DNA of 53,343 nt from Selenomonadaceae bacterium. GTDB taxonomy: Bacteria > Bacillota > Negativicutes > Selenomonadales > Selenomonadaceae. A program made the position numbers and the translations under genes. This document shows positions 44,075 through 53,115 of this stretch, piece by piece; the first letter of the stretch is position 1, and every line of letters begins with the position of its first letter. The notes below the pieces were generated by a model that had not been told where the DNA came from, did not search any database, and saw only the letters and a list, made by a program, of their open reading frames with translations. The DNA lies in contig JAFVEZ010000020.1 in NCBI GenBank assembly GCA_017475745.1, positions 1 to 53,343 on the forward strand. Reading direction: 5' to 3'.

Positions 44075-45385
44075 TTAGAGTTCAATATCTTTGTCTTTAA
44101 CATCAATATCTTTTCCTATTTGTAATTCAATTATTTTCATTAAAGTATCAGCTATTATTGTATGTTTACAGCCAATGGGAATTTCAATTATATCTCCGGA
44201 TTTAACTGATCTTTCTATCCCATCAATAATTACTCTGCCTAAACCCTCAACTACAGTCCAAATTTCTCTTCTATATTTATGACTGTGATAACTCATCTGT
44301 TGTTTAGGAGATAAAGTAACCTTTATTGTTAAACTTTCACTATCAATATCAATTACTTTGAAATTTCCCCAAGACTTTTCTGCAAATCTGATTTGTTGGT
44401 GAATATTCTCTACAAATGGCTTGATATAACTTGAATTTTTCTTATCTGAAACCAATATGCCTTCTGGACTTGCAGCAACAACCATGTCTTTTAAACCCAT
44501 ACATATAATTGGTAAATCTGATTCATTTATTACATGTAAATTATTACAAGTTTTATCTGCCTGTACTTTACCAATGTAATTTGAGTCCATTACTTCTGTC
44601 AAAGTATTCCAAGTACCGACATCTTTCCATTCTCCGTCATATCGAATAACTTTTATGTTTTTCTCGTGTTCAACTACTGCATAATCAAAACTTATACTTT
44701 TTAACGAATCATAATGCTTTAGAAGTTCCTCATATGAACTATATCCCAACAATTTTTGCGCTTTTTCCAAAACATAATTAAGTTTAAAAGCAAATACTCC
44801 GCCATTCCAAAGTGCTCCGGCTGCAATATACTTTTGAGCTGTCTCAACGTCCGGTTTCTCTTTAAATGACTCAACTTTATACCCCCCCCCCTGTAAAATT
44901 GGTGAAGGTAAAATATATCCATATTTTTCGCTTGGATAAGTAGGATTTATTCCCATAAGTATCAAGGGAAAATCATATGAGACCTGTTCGATAAGTTTCT
45001 TAAAGGTGACAAAAAAATCATCATTAACGTAAGGATCAACTGGACATACAACAACAGTTTCATTCAAGTCTATTTTCTTTATATCATTAAGATAAGCTAC
45101 CGCTAAAGCTATCGACGGAAATGTATTCTTTCGACAAGGTTCTGCCGAGATTGAAATATCCTTATCAATATATTTTTTTAATACGGCTTCCTGTTTCTTT
45201 GAGGTAGCCACTGTAATTGATATATTATCATCTATTTTTAAAATTTGTTTTAATGTGCGTTGTATCATAGATTCATATTGACCATCTGAATCATTAAATA
45301 TTTTTATGAATTGTTTTGAACGTATATCATTGGAAAGCGGCCACAATCTTTGACCACTACCTCCAGATAATAGTATGATTTGCAA
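44075..45385 (-). CDS. manC: Mannose-1-phosphate guanylyltransferase / mannose-6-phosphate isomerase
   Basis: 436 residues. Nucleotidyltransferase domain: IILLSGGSGQRLWPLSND, VVCPVDPYVND, FKEKPDVETAQKYIAAGALW, NGGVFAF. C-terminal cupin (type II phosphomannose isomerase): MSYHSHKYRREIWTVVEGLG and GDIIEIPIGCKHTI. It makes GDP-mannose, the substrate of gmd. TTG start behind AAGGAG. Codons 165-168 contain a run of ten G's (CAG GGG GGG GGG), coding for Gln-Gly-Gly-Gly at a place where homologues have ordinary residues. One G fewer would end the protein near residue 220, at a stop at 44719. Confidence 0.95.
   Translation of the reverse strand: MQIILLSGGSGQRLWPLSNDIRSKQFIKIFNDSDGQYESMIQRTLKQILKIDDNISITVATSKKQEAVLKKYIDKDISISAEPCRKNTFPSIALAVAYLNDIKKIDLNETVVVCPVDPYVNDDFFVTFKKLIEQVSYDFPLILMGINPTYPSEKYGYILPSPILQGGGYKVESFKEKPDVETAQKYIAAGALWNGGVFAFKLNYVLEKAQKLLGYSSYEELLKHYDSLKSISFDYAVVEHEKNIKVIRYDGEWKDVGTWNTLTEVMDSNYIGKVQADKTCNNLHVINESDLPIICMGLKDMVVAASPEGILVSDKKNSSYIKPFVENIHQQIRFAEKSWGNFKVIDIDSESLTIKVTLSPKQQMSYHSHKYRREIWTVVEGLGRVIIDGIERSVKSGDIIEIPIGCKHTIIADTLMKIIELQIGKDIDVKDKDIEL
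44882..44891 (-). repeat. Homopolymeric G10 tract inside manC
   Basis: Ten consecutive C on the plus strand (G on the coding strand) in otherwise AT-rich DNA. The present length keeps manC in frame. Such tracts change length by slipped-strand mispairing. Confidence 0.9.
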
Positions 45386-45412
45386 ACAAATTCTCCTTAA
45401 TATTGTAAAAAT

Positions 45413-45602
45413 TTATAAATTGGAATCTTCAACAAAGTTTATCTTTAATGCTTGATCTCTTTTTACATTAATTTCATAACTCATTTTTAATCCGCTTAAT
45501 TTACTGTCATTAATTAAGATTCGTTCACCATGAGGAGCATCAAAAATAATGTAATTATAACGAACGTTATTTGATTGCAAAAAATTTTCTGTTTCAAATT
45601 TA
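45413..45602 (-). pseudogene. ORF remnant without a start, between fcl and manC
   Basis: A minus-strand frame open from inside the fcl 3' end to TAA 45413-45415 reads as sensible protein ([20 protein letters not shown], then IIFDAPHGERILIND, ending KINFVEDSNL). It has no ATG/GTG start or ribosome site near its beginning; an in-frame TTG without SD is the only early option. It looks like the 3' end of a lost gene. I do not recognise the family. Confidence 0.4.
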
Positions 45603-45606
45603 TAAA

Positions 45607-46545
45607 TTAAACCGACAAAGAAGTATCAATAAATGATTTATACGTTAATCTTATGCCTTCTTCTAAATCTATCTTATAATTCCAGCCTAAGAGTTTTGCT
45701 TTTGATACATCCATTAATCTTAATGGAGTGCCATTAGGTTTGCTCTTATCCCAGAGTATCTCTCCGGTATAACCAATTATTTTTGCAATCAGCTCTGCAA
45801 GCTCTCTTATGGAAATTGTTTTACCTGTACCTGCATTAACCGTCTCATTGCCACTATAATTATTCATTAAAAATATACAAAGATCAGCTAAATCATCAAC
45901 ATAGAGAAATTCACGAGTAGGACTACCATCACCCCAACACGTAACAGAAGGTTTATTATTAATTTTTGCTTCATGGAATCTTCTAATTAAAGCCGGAAAT
46001 ACATGGGAATTAATAGGATGATAGTTATCATTCGGTCCATATAGATTAGTTGGCATAACAGATATATAATCGGTACCATACTGACGATTAAGATACTCGC
46101 AATATTTCAAACCAGAAATTTTAGCTAATGCATAGCCTTCATTTGTCTTTTCTAAAGCACCTGTAAGCAAACTATCCTCTCTTATAGGTTGTTCTGCCAT
46201 ACGTGGATAAATACAAGCTGATCCAAGAAATTCCAATTTTTTGCAACCATTTCTCCAAGCAGAGTGAATTACGTTCATTTCAATCATCATATTTTCATAA
46301 ATAAAATCTGCTGGTGAATCGTTGTTGGCAATAATTCCACCAACTTTTGCTGCAGCTAAGAAAACATATTTCGGTTTCTCATCTAAAAAGAACTTTTCAA
46401 CTTCATCTTGGCGAGTCAAATCAAGTTCTTTATGTGTACGGACAACTATATTTTTATAGCCTTGTTTATGCAATTCTCTAACTATCGCTGAACCAACCAT
46501 ACCACGATGTCCTGCAACATAAATTTTTGCGTCTTTTTCCATCAA
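45607..46545 (-). CDS. fcl: GDP-L-fucose synthase
   Basis: 312 residues, extended SDR (epimerase/reductase). [38 protein letters not shown], the catalytic Tyr/Lys in [33 protein letters not shown] and [19 protein letters not shown] are characteristic. It turns GDP-4-keto-6-deoxymannose into GDP-L-fucose. It follows gmd by 6 bases, clearly in one operon. Confidence 0.95.
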   Translation of the reverse strand: MMEKDAKIYVAGHRGMVGSAIVRELHKQGYKNIVVRTHKELDLTRQDEVEKFFLDEKPKYVFLAAAKVGGIIANNDSPADFIYENMMIEMNVIHSAWRNGCKKLEFLGSACIYPRMAEQPIREDSLLTGALEKTNEGYALAKISGLKYCEYLNRQYGTDYISVMPTNLYGPNDNYHPINSHVFPALIRRFHEAKINNKPSVTCWGDGSPTREFLYVDDLADLCIFLMNNYSGNETVNAGTGKTISIRELAELIAKIIGYTGEILWDKSKPNGTPLRLMDVSKAKLLGWNYKIDLEEGIRLTYKSFIDTSLSV

Positions 46546-46551
46546 CTAATA

Positions 46552-47583
46552 TCACTCCAATGAATCCATATCGGATTTAACCATCATTTTAACTAATTCA
46601 CGAAAACCAACTTTCCTTTTCCAGTCGAGATGCCTTTCTGCCTTTGCTGGATCACCAAGCAATAACTCAACCTCTGCAGGTCTAAAATATTTTGGATTGA
46701 CATCAACCAATAATCTTCCGGTTTTTGAATCGTAGCCTTTTTCTTTAACACCAGTACCACGCCACTCAATAGTTATACCAACTTCCTCAAACGCTGCATC
46801 GACAAATTCCCTTACAGTGTGTGTCTCATTGGTTGCTAAAACATAATCATCAGGCTTATCTTGCTGCAACATCAGCCACATGCCTTCAACATAGTCACCG
46901 GCAAAGCCCCAATCGCGTTTGGCATTTAAATTGCCAAGTGATAATTTTTCTTGCTTACCAGACATTATCTTGGCAACTGCTATTGTAATTTTGCGCGTGA
47001 CAAATTCTTCGCCACGCCTTGGTGATTCGTGATTAAACAAAATCCCATTGCAGGCGAACATATTATAGGCTTCTCTATAGTTTACTGTGATCCAATAACT
47101 GTACAACTTTGCCGCACCATATGGACTTTTGGGGTAAAATGGTGTCTTTTCGGATTGTGGAGCTGTGCCTGGAATACCTCCGAACAGTTCCGAGGTTGAG
47201 GCTTGATAAAACTTACAATCAGATTTATTTTGGCGAATCGCCTCAAGTAACTTAATTGTACTAACTCCAGTTGCTTCCGCGGTATATTCCGGCACTTCAA
47301 AAGATACACCTACATGAGATTGCGCGGCTAAGTTGTAAACTTCATAAGGTTTTATCTCTTTCACTAAATTGGCTAAGCTGCAAGAATCAGTCAAATCGCC
47401 ATAGTGAATAAAAAATTGATCTTTTATTGATGTATCGTCGATGAGATGATCTATCCTTTGAGTACAGCTTGTACTATGTCGACGTACTATTCCATGAACC
47501 TCGTAGCCTTTAGATAACAAAAACTCTGATAAATATGAACCATCTTGACCAGTAATGCCAGTTATTAAAGCAATTTTACTCAT
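46552..47583 (-). CDS. gmd: GDP-mannose 4,6-dehydratase
   Basis: 343 residues. [113 protein letters not shown] and [17 protein letters not shown] are family blocks. It removes water from GDP-mannose to give the 4-keto-6-deoxy intermediate for fcl. ATG 47583 (MSKIALITG) has GGTGA upstream; the frame also opens at 47595. It lies just after the sensor kinase gene. Confidence 0.95.
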   Translation of the reverse strand: MSKIALITGITGQDGSYLSEFLLSKGYEVHGIVRRHSTSCTQRIDHLIDDTSIKDQFFIHYGDLTDSCSLANLVKEIKPYEVYNLAAQSHVGVSFEVPEYTAEATGVSTIKLLEAIRQNKSDCKFYQASTSELFGGIPGTAPQSEKTPFYPKSPYGAAKLYSYWITVNYREAYNMFACNGILFNHESPRRGEEFVTRKITIAVAKIMSGKQEKLSLGNLNAKRDWGFAGDYVEGMWLMLQQDKPDDYVLATNETHTVREFVDAAFEEVGITIEWRGTGVKEKGYDSKTGRLLVDVNPKYFRPAEVELLLGDPAKAERHLDWKRKVGFRELVKMMVKSDMDSLE

Positions 47584-47603
47584 TCTATTCACCATAAAAA
47601 CAA

Positions 47604-49229
47604 TTAATTTTGCAGAATCTTTAATGTGACGGGCTTTAATTCCTCTTCCAGTTCCTTGATTTCTTTTTCGATCTTTTTGGGTGAATTATTATCGTCACCA
47701 CCTGTTAGTTTACTCACTGCAAGCGGAATTGTCAATGTTATTTTTGTACCTTTATCAATTTCACTTTCAAGGTCAATTTTTATCTCATGTTGATCGGCAA
47801 TCCACTTGGCAATAGAAAGACCCAATCCTGCACTGGTTACACCTTCATCACTCATCTTTGTTCTGGAGCTATCAACTCGATAGAAACGCTCAAAGACTTT
47901 TTCCTGGTGTTCTTCCGCTATACCAACGCCGTTATCTTCAATGGAGACCTGCATAAATTTACCTTTACGTCGCGAATAAATCCTAACTTTGCCATCATCG
48001 CTACTGTATTTAATGCCGTTGTCAATGAAGATCATCAACATGCGCTCAATGGCGTCCTTATCAGCAAAAATCTCACCGACATCATTTATCAACACATCAA
48101 TACTCTGATTCTCTTTGATTTTGACTTTCTCTGCAACAAAGTCAATGATCGTTGAAAGTTCTGTAGGTGCTTTTATCAGCATTTGCTTATTCTGATCTGC
48201 GCGCGCCAAAAAGAGCAAATCCTCAATCAACTTGTGCATATTGTTGGCTTCATGCTGGATTGATGTTATACCCTCGTCTAATAATTCTTCATCTTCCTTA
48301 CCCCAGCGAACGAGCATATCTGAATATCCGAGAATGACCGTTACGGGTGTTCTGAGTTCATGCGAAGCATCAGAAACAAACTGCTGCTGCTGTTTGAAAC
48401 TCTCTTGAAGTCGATCAAGCATATGGTTAAAGGTATCAGCAAGCTCTGTCACTTCGTCTTGAGATTTGCCAAGCTCCAAGCGCTCGTCCATATTGCTGGC
48501 TTCTATTGATTTGGCAGTATTTGTCACATCTCGAATCGGCTGCAGAATCTTACTACTGACTATATATCCAACGATCAACGCCAATATCAAACCAATTATA
48601 TTAACTGAAAACAACAATACAATCAAATAACGTAGAAATTGCTTCTCAAGTGTTATTGTCTTAAAGAAGTTGAGATAAAAGATTTGACCGCCACGTTCCA
48701 AAGTTATGCGCTTATAGTAGAGCATTGCTTCATGCGTTTCAATTAATACAAAATTCTGATTCGCCCAAAATGGTGGATGTTTGCGAGCATGAGACATCAT
48801 GTCTTCAATAGTCGGAAATTGTGGATCATTCTCAATCATTGTTCCACCTTTAACGTCAGTGACCCTAAGAACCACGCCTTGCATAACAGGATCGCCTGCC
48901 CAAAAGCTGCTGTCCAGTGGATCACCGCGATTGAGTTTTTCCATTGTATGGCCGATTGAACTTTCCATTGCGAGTTGGGCCTGATGATAAAATGACATAT
49001 ACAAACCAATAGTAGTTAATGCGCTAATGGTTATAAGCACCATAATAAGCATGGCAGCATAAATCAAAGTGATTTTCACTGACAATTTTAGTTTGTTGAT
49101 ATGATCCGTTGCAAGAGTTTTAGCATCGGCGACAGAGCGAATTTGTTTCAATTCCTGTAAAATACCAGTTTCGGAACATTGATTCACCGCGCCATTTATA
49201 TCTTGCTTGCCGTCATTCCTTGATAACAT
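47604..49229 (-). CDS. Sensor histidine kinase paired with the OmpR-type regulator
   Basis: 541 residues. A cytoplasmic N-terminal tail of about 50, TM1 about 52-80, an outer loop with [20 protein letters not shown] and [10 protein letters not shown]2 about 200-225, HAMP, His[20 protein letters not shown] (His near 290), and HATPase with [33 protein letters not shown] and [15 protein letters not shown] 49229 overlaps the regulator stop by 17 bases. It is a close paralogue of the kinase at 36231-37649 over its whole length. The signal is unknown. Confidence 0.95.
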   Translation of the reverse strand: MLSRNDGKQDINGAVNQCSETGILQELKQIRSVADAKTLATDHINKLKLSVKITLIYAAMLIMVLITISALTTIGLYMSFYHQAQLAMESSIGHTMEKLNRGDPLDSSFWAGDPVMQGVVLRVTDVKGGTMIENDPQFPTIEDMMSHARKHPPFWANQNFVLIETHEAMLYYKRITLERGGQIFYLNFFKTITLEKQFLRYLIVLLFSVNIIGLILALIVGYIVSSKILQPIRDVTNTAKSIEASNMDERLELGKSQDEVTELADTFNHMLDRLQESFKQQQQFVSDASHELRTPVTVILGYSDMLVRWGKEDEELLDEGITSIQHEANNMHKLIEDLLFLARADQNKQMLIKAPTELSTIIDFVAEKVKIKENQSIDVLINDVGEIFADKDAIERMLMIFIDNGIKYSSDDGKVRIYSRRKGKFMQVSIEDNGVGIAEEHQEKVFERFYRVDSSRTKMSDEGVTSAGLGLSIAKWIADQHEIKIDLESEIDKGTKITLTIPLAVSKLTGGDDNNSPKKIEKEIKELEEELKPVTLKILQN

Positions 49230-49914
49230 AGCCAACACCCCGTACGGTGTGAATATATTTATCACCGAAGCGATCGTCTATTTTCGACCTCAAATAACGA
49301 ATATATACGTCAACTACATTTGTGTCGCCAATATAATCATAACCCCATACCGTCTGCAAAATCTGATCTCTGGATAGTACATTGCGCTTATTTTTTACAA
49401 GATATTCTAAAAGCAAGTACTCTTTCTTAGTGAGTTCAACAAGCTCACCTTTGACTTGAGCTTCAAAGCGCTCAGGAAATAATACTAAATCTTTAACGAC
49501 GTAGCGCGTTGAGATTTCATTCTCTTCTTCGTAGTCATTTCGATCAGAATGTTTTCTCAAGGCAACTCTAATCCTCGCCAAGAGTTCTGGAACAGCGAAA
49601 GGTTTAGTCATATAATCATCGGCGCCAACATCAAGACCGTTGACTTTATCCTCAATATCATCTTTAGCTGTTAGCATTATGATAGGAATATCAGAAAGCT
49701 CTCTAACCTTTTGGCAAATAGTAATTCCGTTCATTTCCGGCAACATTACATCAAGCAACACTAAATCATAATTCTCTTGTATGATACGCTCAAATGCTCG
49801 CTTTCCGTTGCTTTCAGTTGCAGTCTCAAAGCCCTCATGCTCAAGCTCAATCTGAAGAAAGCGTGCAATACGTCTCTCATCTTCAACAATAAAGATTCGT
49901 TTCTTGTCTGCCAC
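49213..49914 (-). CDS. OmpR/PhoB-family response regulator
   Basis: 233 residues. Receiver domain with RIFIVEDERRIARFLQIELE, phospho-acceptor Asp in YDLVLLDVMLPEMNG, Thr in IIMLTAKDD and Lys in YMTKPF. The winged-helix domain has ELTKKEYLLLEYLVKNKRNV and DVYIRYLRSKIDD. GTG 49914 is chosen because GGAGG is 8 bases upstream. It is the first gene of a minus-strand unit that may continue into the fucose genes. Confidence 0.96.
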   Translation of the reverse strand: MADKKRIFIVEDERRIARFLQIELEHEGFETATESNGKRAFERIIQENYDLVLLDVMLPEMNGITICQKVRELSDIPIIMLTAKDDIEDKVNGLDVGADDYMTKPFAVPELLARIRVALRKHSDRNDYEEENEISTRYVVKDLVLFPERFEAQVKGELVELTKKEYLLLEYLVKNKRNVLSRDQILQTVWGYDYIGDTNVVDVYIRYLRSKIDDRFGDKYIHTVRGVGYVIKE

Positions 49915-50052
49915 AGCGCTCACCTCCATGTTTTGACTTTTAATTAATAATACAACAAAATTCAAATAAAATAAACCCTATATTCATTTTTTAATCTAAC
50001 TTTAATCTTTCTGGTCTTGTCACAAAAATTTTCGATTAAATTGCTCAATCAG

Positions 50053-50082
50053 TTGACTAAAACCTGTTTCAATCGGTATAAT
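50053..50082 (+). promoter_or_regulatory. Promoter for the YdcF-like gene
   Basis: TTGACT (50053-50058), 18 bases, TATAAT (50077-50082), about 30 bases before the start codon. Confidence 0.6.
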
Positions 50083-50113
50083 AGTTTCAGTGTTTATTTA
50101 GCTGGTGATTCAT

Positions 50114-50884
50114 ATGGTTTATCTATTAAAATTCGGTGCAAGCTGGATATTGCCGCCTGGGATATTTATCGTCGCCTTTTTTGCTGTTGCTATCTATACC
50201 TGGAGATGCAGACATGATCCTAAATTGGCAATAATAATCGCAACAATCACATTTGCGTTTTACTTGTTGTGTACGGGTTTCATTGCTGAAAGAGTCCTTG
50301 GCGATCTGGAAAGTGAGTATCCGCCGCCAGACGACATTTTATCAAGTGATGCCGATGTCATAATCATGCTTGGTGGTGGAGCTATACCCGATGTGCCGGA
50401 CGTTGACGGTTATGGCGCACTTTGTTCCAGTCCTGCCAACCGCTTGCTGACGGCAGTTAGACTTCAACGCAAATTAAATATACCAATCCTTCTCAGTGGC
50501 GGGCAAGTCTATTCCGACACAGGTGCTGAAGCGAAAATCGCAAGTAAAGTCTTGCGTTCACTTGGTGTTGATAGTAAAGATATAATCGTTGAAACTCGCA
50601 GTATCAACACAACACAAAATGCCAAGTACTCAATAGAAATCCTGAAGAAAAGGAAGCTGCGTAAACCGATATTAGTGACTTCAGCCTTCCACATAAGTCG
50701 TGCGGTGTTAAACTTTGAGCAGCAAGGTGTTTCCGTAATACCATATCCAACCGACTATTTAGTGACACATTCGCCGGTATTCCATTATACAAAACTTCGA
50801 CCACAGTCAGAAGCGTTGCTTGCAAATGTTATGGTATTGCAGGAGAGATTGAGAACACTCGTAACAAGAATCTTTAAAATATGA
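50114..50884 (+). CDS. YdcF/ElyC/SanA-like (DUF218) membrane protein
   Basis: 256 residues. Two N-terminal hydrophobic helices, then a DUF218 domain: DVIIMLGGGAIPDV, LTAVRLQRKLNIPILLSGG, EAKIASKVLRSLGV, VETRSINTTQNAKYS, PILVTSAFHISRAVLNFEQQ. Relatives such as ElyC and SanA affect envelope integrity in E. coli; the reaction is unknown. ATG 50114 has GGTGA upstream, and GTG 50105 is an alternative. Confidence 0.88.
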   Translation: MVYLLKFGASWILPPGIFIVAFFAVAIYTWRCRHDPKLAIIIATITFAFYLLCTGFIAERVLGDLESEYPPPDDILSSDADVIIMLGGGAIPDVPDVDGYGALCSSPANRLLTAVRLQRKLNIPILLSGGQVYSDTGAEAKIASKVLRSLGVDSKDIIVETRSINTTQNAKYSIEILKKRKLRKPILVTSAFHISRAVLNFEQQGVSVIPYPTDYLVTHSPVFHYTKLRPQSEALLANVMVLQERLRTLVTRIFKI

Positions 50885-50897
50885 TTAAATCAAGCTC

Positions 50898-50927
50898 TTG
50901 ACAGCTATACCAAATATATGTTAAAAT
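50898..50927 (+). promoter_or_regulatory. Promoter for rplS
   Basis: TTGACA (50898-50903), 18 bases, TAAAAT (50922-50927). Confidence 0.6.
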
Positions 50928-50931
50928 CTTT

Positions 50932-51008
50932 GACGTTAAACGGACGTTCCGCTGAATGATATAAAGATTTTGTAATTGTCATCAAGAACGTCGACGAGAG
51001 GAGTTTTA
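50932..51008 (+). ncRNA. Structured rplS leader, possibly an L19-type leader
   Basis: GACGTT (50932-50937) can pair with AACGTC (50987-50992), enclosing the hairpin CGGA-CGT-TCCG (50941-50951). This closes a domain ending 10 bases before the GAGGAG ribosome site. An L19 leader that binds its protein is known in Firmicutes. The match to that family is not tested here. Confidence 0.4.
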
Positions 51009-51010
51009 AT

Positions 51011-51355
51011 ATGAACATTATTGAAGCATTGGAAAAAGAACAGCTTCGCGATAATGTGCCAAAATTTGGTCCTGGTGATACAGTTAAAGTCCATGCAAAG
51101 ATCGTTGAAGGCACTCGTGAGCGTATCCAGATTTTTGAGGGCGTTGTCATTGGTAGACAGGGCACTGGTGTTAGAGAGATGTTTACAGTCCGCCGTATTT
51201 CTTACGGTGTTGGCGTTGAGAGAATGTTTCCTGTACATTCACCGCGTGTAGATAAAATCGAAGTAGTCCGCCGTGGTGCCGTACGCCGTGCCAAGTTGTA
51301 CTACCTGCGTAAACTTACTGGTAAGGCTGCCCGTATCAAAGAGAAGAAAAACTGA
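51011..51355 (+). CDS. rplS: 50S ribosomal protein L19
   Basis: 114 residues, full length. [60 protein letters not shown] and [20 protein letters not shown] are highly conserved. The protein lies at the 30S-50S interface. It is separated from the usual rpsP-rimM-trmD neighbours and has its own promoter and structured leader. lepB follows, a pairing seen in many Firmicutes. Confidence 0.98.
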   Translation: MNIIEALEKEQLRDNVPKFGPGDTVKVHAKIVEGTRERIQIFEGVVIGRQGTGVREMFTVRRISYGVGVERMFPVHSPRVDKIEVVRRGAVRRAKLYYLRKLTGKAARIKEKKN

Positions 51356-51363
51356 AACGATAA

Positions 51364-51453
51364 AGTTAGTAGTTAGTCGTTGGAATTAGAAGTTAGTAGT
51401 TAGCATGAATACTAATCACTGGCAACTAATCACTGACAACTAACTATTTTTTT
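51364..51453 (+). terminator. TTAG-rich imperfect palindrome with a T7 tail
   Basis: AGTTAGT units at 51364-51402 face CTAATCACTGACAACTAACT-like units at 51412-51446, then seven T's (51447-51453). It can fold as a long imperfect hairpin and act as a terminator after rplS, just before the lepB ribosome site. It is built like the repeat at 6691-6767. Confidence 0.45.
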
Positions 51454-51471
51454 GGAGGAATTTTTATTAAT

Positions 51472-52017
51472 ATGATGACAAAAGAAAATTCAAAGGGAAA
51501 CTCATTAGGCGAAGATGCGAAAGATTGGGTTATTTCGATAGTTGCCGCGGTTGTTATGGCACTTTTGATTCGTACTTTTATTGTAGAGTTGTATATTGTT
51601 GATGGGCCTTCGATGAGACCTACTCTTCAGCATGAGGAGCGCTTGGTTGTCAATAAATTTATCTATAGATTGAGGAATCCCGAAAAGGGCGAGATTTTGA
51701 TTTTTAAGTATCCACGTGATACGAGTAGAGACTTTATCAAGCGTGTCATTGCAACTGGTGGCGATACCATTGAGATCAAAGAGGGCAGAGTCTACGTCAA
51801 CGACCAAATGCTCAAAGAGGACTATATCCTTGAAAAGACACGGACGGAGTATCCAAAAGTGACTATACCTGAAGGCACGGTCTTTGTCATGGGTGATAAT
51901 CGCAACAACTCTGACGATAGCCGCTTTGCAGATGTCGGCTTCGTTCCTCTCGATTTAATTAAGGGCAAAGCGGTAGTGGTTTTCTGGCCGCTTGATAATA
52001 TTCAATCTTTACCTTGA
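51472..52017 (+). CDS. lepB: Signal peptidase I
   Basis: 181 residues, the short Firmicutes type. One N-terminal membrane helix (WVISIVAAVVMALLIRTFIV), the nucleophile Ser47 in VDGPSMRPTL, the general-base Lys90 in RDFIKRVIATGGD, and the C-terminal box GDNRNNSDDSR. It cleaves signal peptides on the outer face of the inner membrane. The gene starts ATGATG after TTGGAGGA. The likely terminator between rplS and lepB suggests partial uncoupling. Confidence 0.96.
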   Translation: MMTKENSKGNSLGEDAKDWVISIVAAVVMALLIRTFIVELYIVDGPSMRPTLQHEERLVVNKFIYRLRNPEKGEILIFKYPRDTSRDFIKRVIATGGDTIEIKEGRVYVNDQMLKEDYILEKTRTEYPKVTIPEGTVFVMGDNRNNSDDSRFADVGFVPLDLIKGKAVVVFWPLDNIQSLP

Positions 52018-52043
52018 ATCAAAAGCTGGATTTATGGTAAAAT
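52014..52043 (+). promoter_or_regulatory. Promoter for pyrB
   Basis: TTGAAT (52014-52019), overlapping the lepB stop, 18 bases, TAAAAT (52038-52043). No PyrR-type attenuator is visible in the short leader. Confidence 0.45.
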
Positions 52044-52071
52044 ATACAAAAATCCATAAGGAGTGAGCGGC

Positions 52072-53022
52072 TTGTCAGAAAATACAGCAACAGCACTTAG
52101 CGGTAGGAGTGTCACTGCGCTTGAGAATTTTTCATCAAAAGAAATAAGACTCATCTTAGACACTGCCAAAGAAATGAAGAAGATTATTCAGCGTGATATA
52201 AAGAAAGTACCAACCTTGAGAGGTAAGGCAATAGTCAATCTGTTCTTTGAACCAAGCACTAGGACACGGACTTCATTTGAGTTAGCAGGAAAGTATCTCA
52301 GTGCTGACGTTGTGAGTATCAACACAGCTTCTTCCAGCGTCGTCAAGGGTGAGAGCCTGCGCGATACTCTTTACACCATTGAAGCCATGGGCGTTGATGC
52401 AATCGTTATGCGCCACAAGGCAGAAGGCGCAGCGGATTTTGCTTCGCAAGTCGTCAAGCCTGTCATTATCAATGCTGGTGACGGTGCTCATGCTCACCCT
52501 TCTCAGGCACTTCTCGATCTCTTCACTATTGAGCAGGCCAAAGGTCGTCTCGAAGGATTAAAGGTTGCTATAATCGGTGATATTCTCCACAGTCGTGTTG
52601 CTCGTTCTGATATTAATGGTATGCTCAAGATGGGCGTTGAAGTTCACCTTGCCGGCCCGAAGACTCTCATGCCGAGATTTTTAGATATTAAAGGTGTTCA
52701 TATTCACGATAGAGTTGAGGAAGCTATAGATAATGCAGATGTTATCAATGTCCTTAGAATCCAGCTTGAACGTCAACAAGCCGGTCTGTTTCCCTCAACC
52801 AGAGAGTATGCAAGAATTTTTGGCATTAATGACGATCGTCTCAGACTCGCTAAAGAAGACGTTTTAGTTCTCCACCCTGGACCTCAAAATAAAGGTCTTG
52901 AGATTTCAACAGCAGTTACTTATGGGGAACATTCGGCTATACGCGATCAAGTGCAAAATGGCGTAGCAGTGAGAATGGCGCTATTGACTTTGACATTGAT
53001 CGGCAAGAAACAACAAGATTAA
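52072..53022 (+). CDS. pyrB: Aspartate carbamoyltransferase, catalytic chain
   Basis: 316 residues. It makes carbamoyl-aspartate, the first committed step of pyrimidine synthesis. The carbamoyl-phosphate loop FFEPSTRTRTSFELA, the SSSVVKGESLRDT loop, MRHKAEG, AHAHPSQALLDLFT and VLHPGPQNKGLEI are diagnostic. TTG 52072 is chosen because AAGGAG lies 8 bases before it; the frame also opens at GTG 52063 within the ribosome site. No pyrI or other pyr gene follows; ssrA is next. Confidence 0.96.
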   Translation: MSENTATALSGRSVTALENFSSKEIRLILDTAKEMKKIIQRDIKKVPTLRGKAIVNLFFEPSTRTRTSFELAGKYLSADVVSINTASSSVVKGESLRDTLYTIEAMGVDAIVMRHKAEGAADFASQVVKPVIINAGDGAHAHPSQALLDLFTIEQAKGRLEGLKVAIIGDILHSRVARSDINGMLKMGVEVHLAGPKTLMPRFLDIKGVHIHDRVEEAIDNADVINVLRIQLERQQAGLFPSTREYARIFGINDDRLRLAKEDVLVLHPGPQNKGLEISTAVTYGEHSAIRDQVQNGVAVRMALLTLTLIGKKQQD

Positions 53023-53074
53023 ACAGAGTTCTCAAAGATAGATAAGAGCCTGTGGCTGTAGTTGAAACTAGCTA

Positions 53075-53103
53075 TTGACAAACAAAAGGTTTTATGTTAA
53101 ATT
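53075..53103 (+). promoter_or_regulatory. Promoter for ssrA
   Basis: TTGACA (53075-53080), 17 bases, TAAATT (53098-53103), about 12 bases before the mature 5' end. Confidence 0.65.
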
Positions 53104-53115
53104 AACTAAAAATTT

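Noticed and set aside
51364..51446. TTAG repeats considered as a CRISPR or satellite array
   Set aside because: Units are short and degenerate, without spacers of constant length; the two halves are inverted, so a hairpin is the better explanation.
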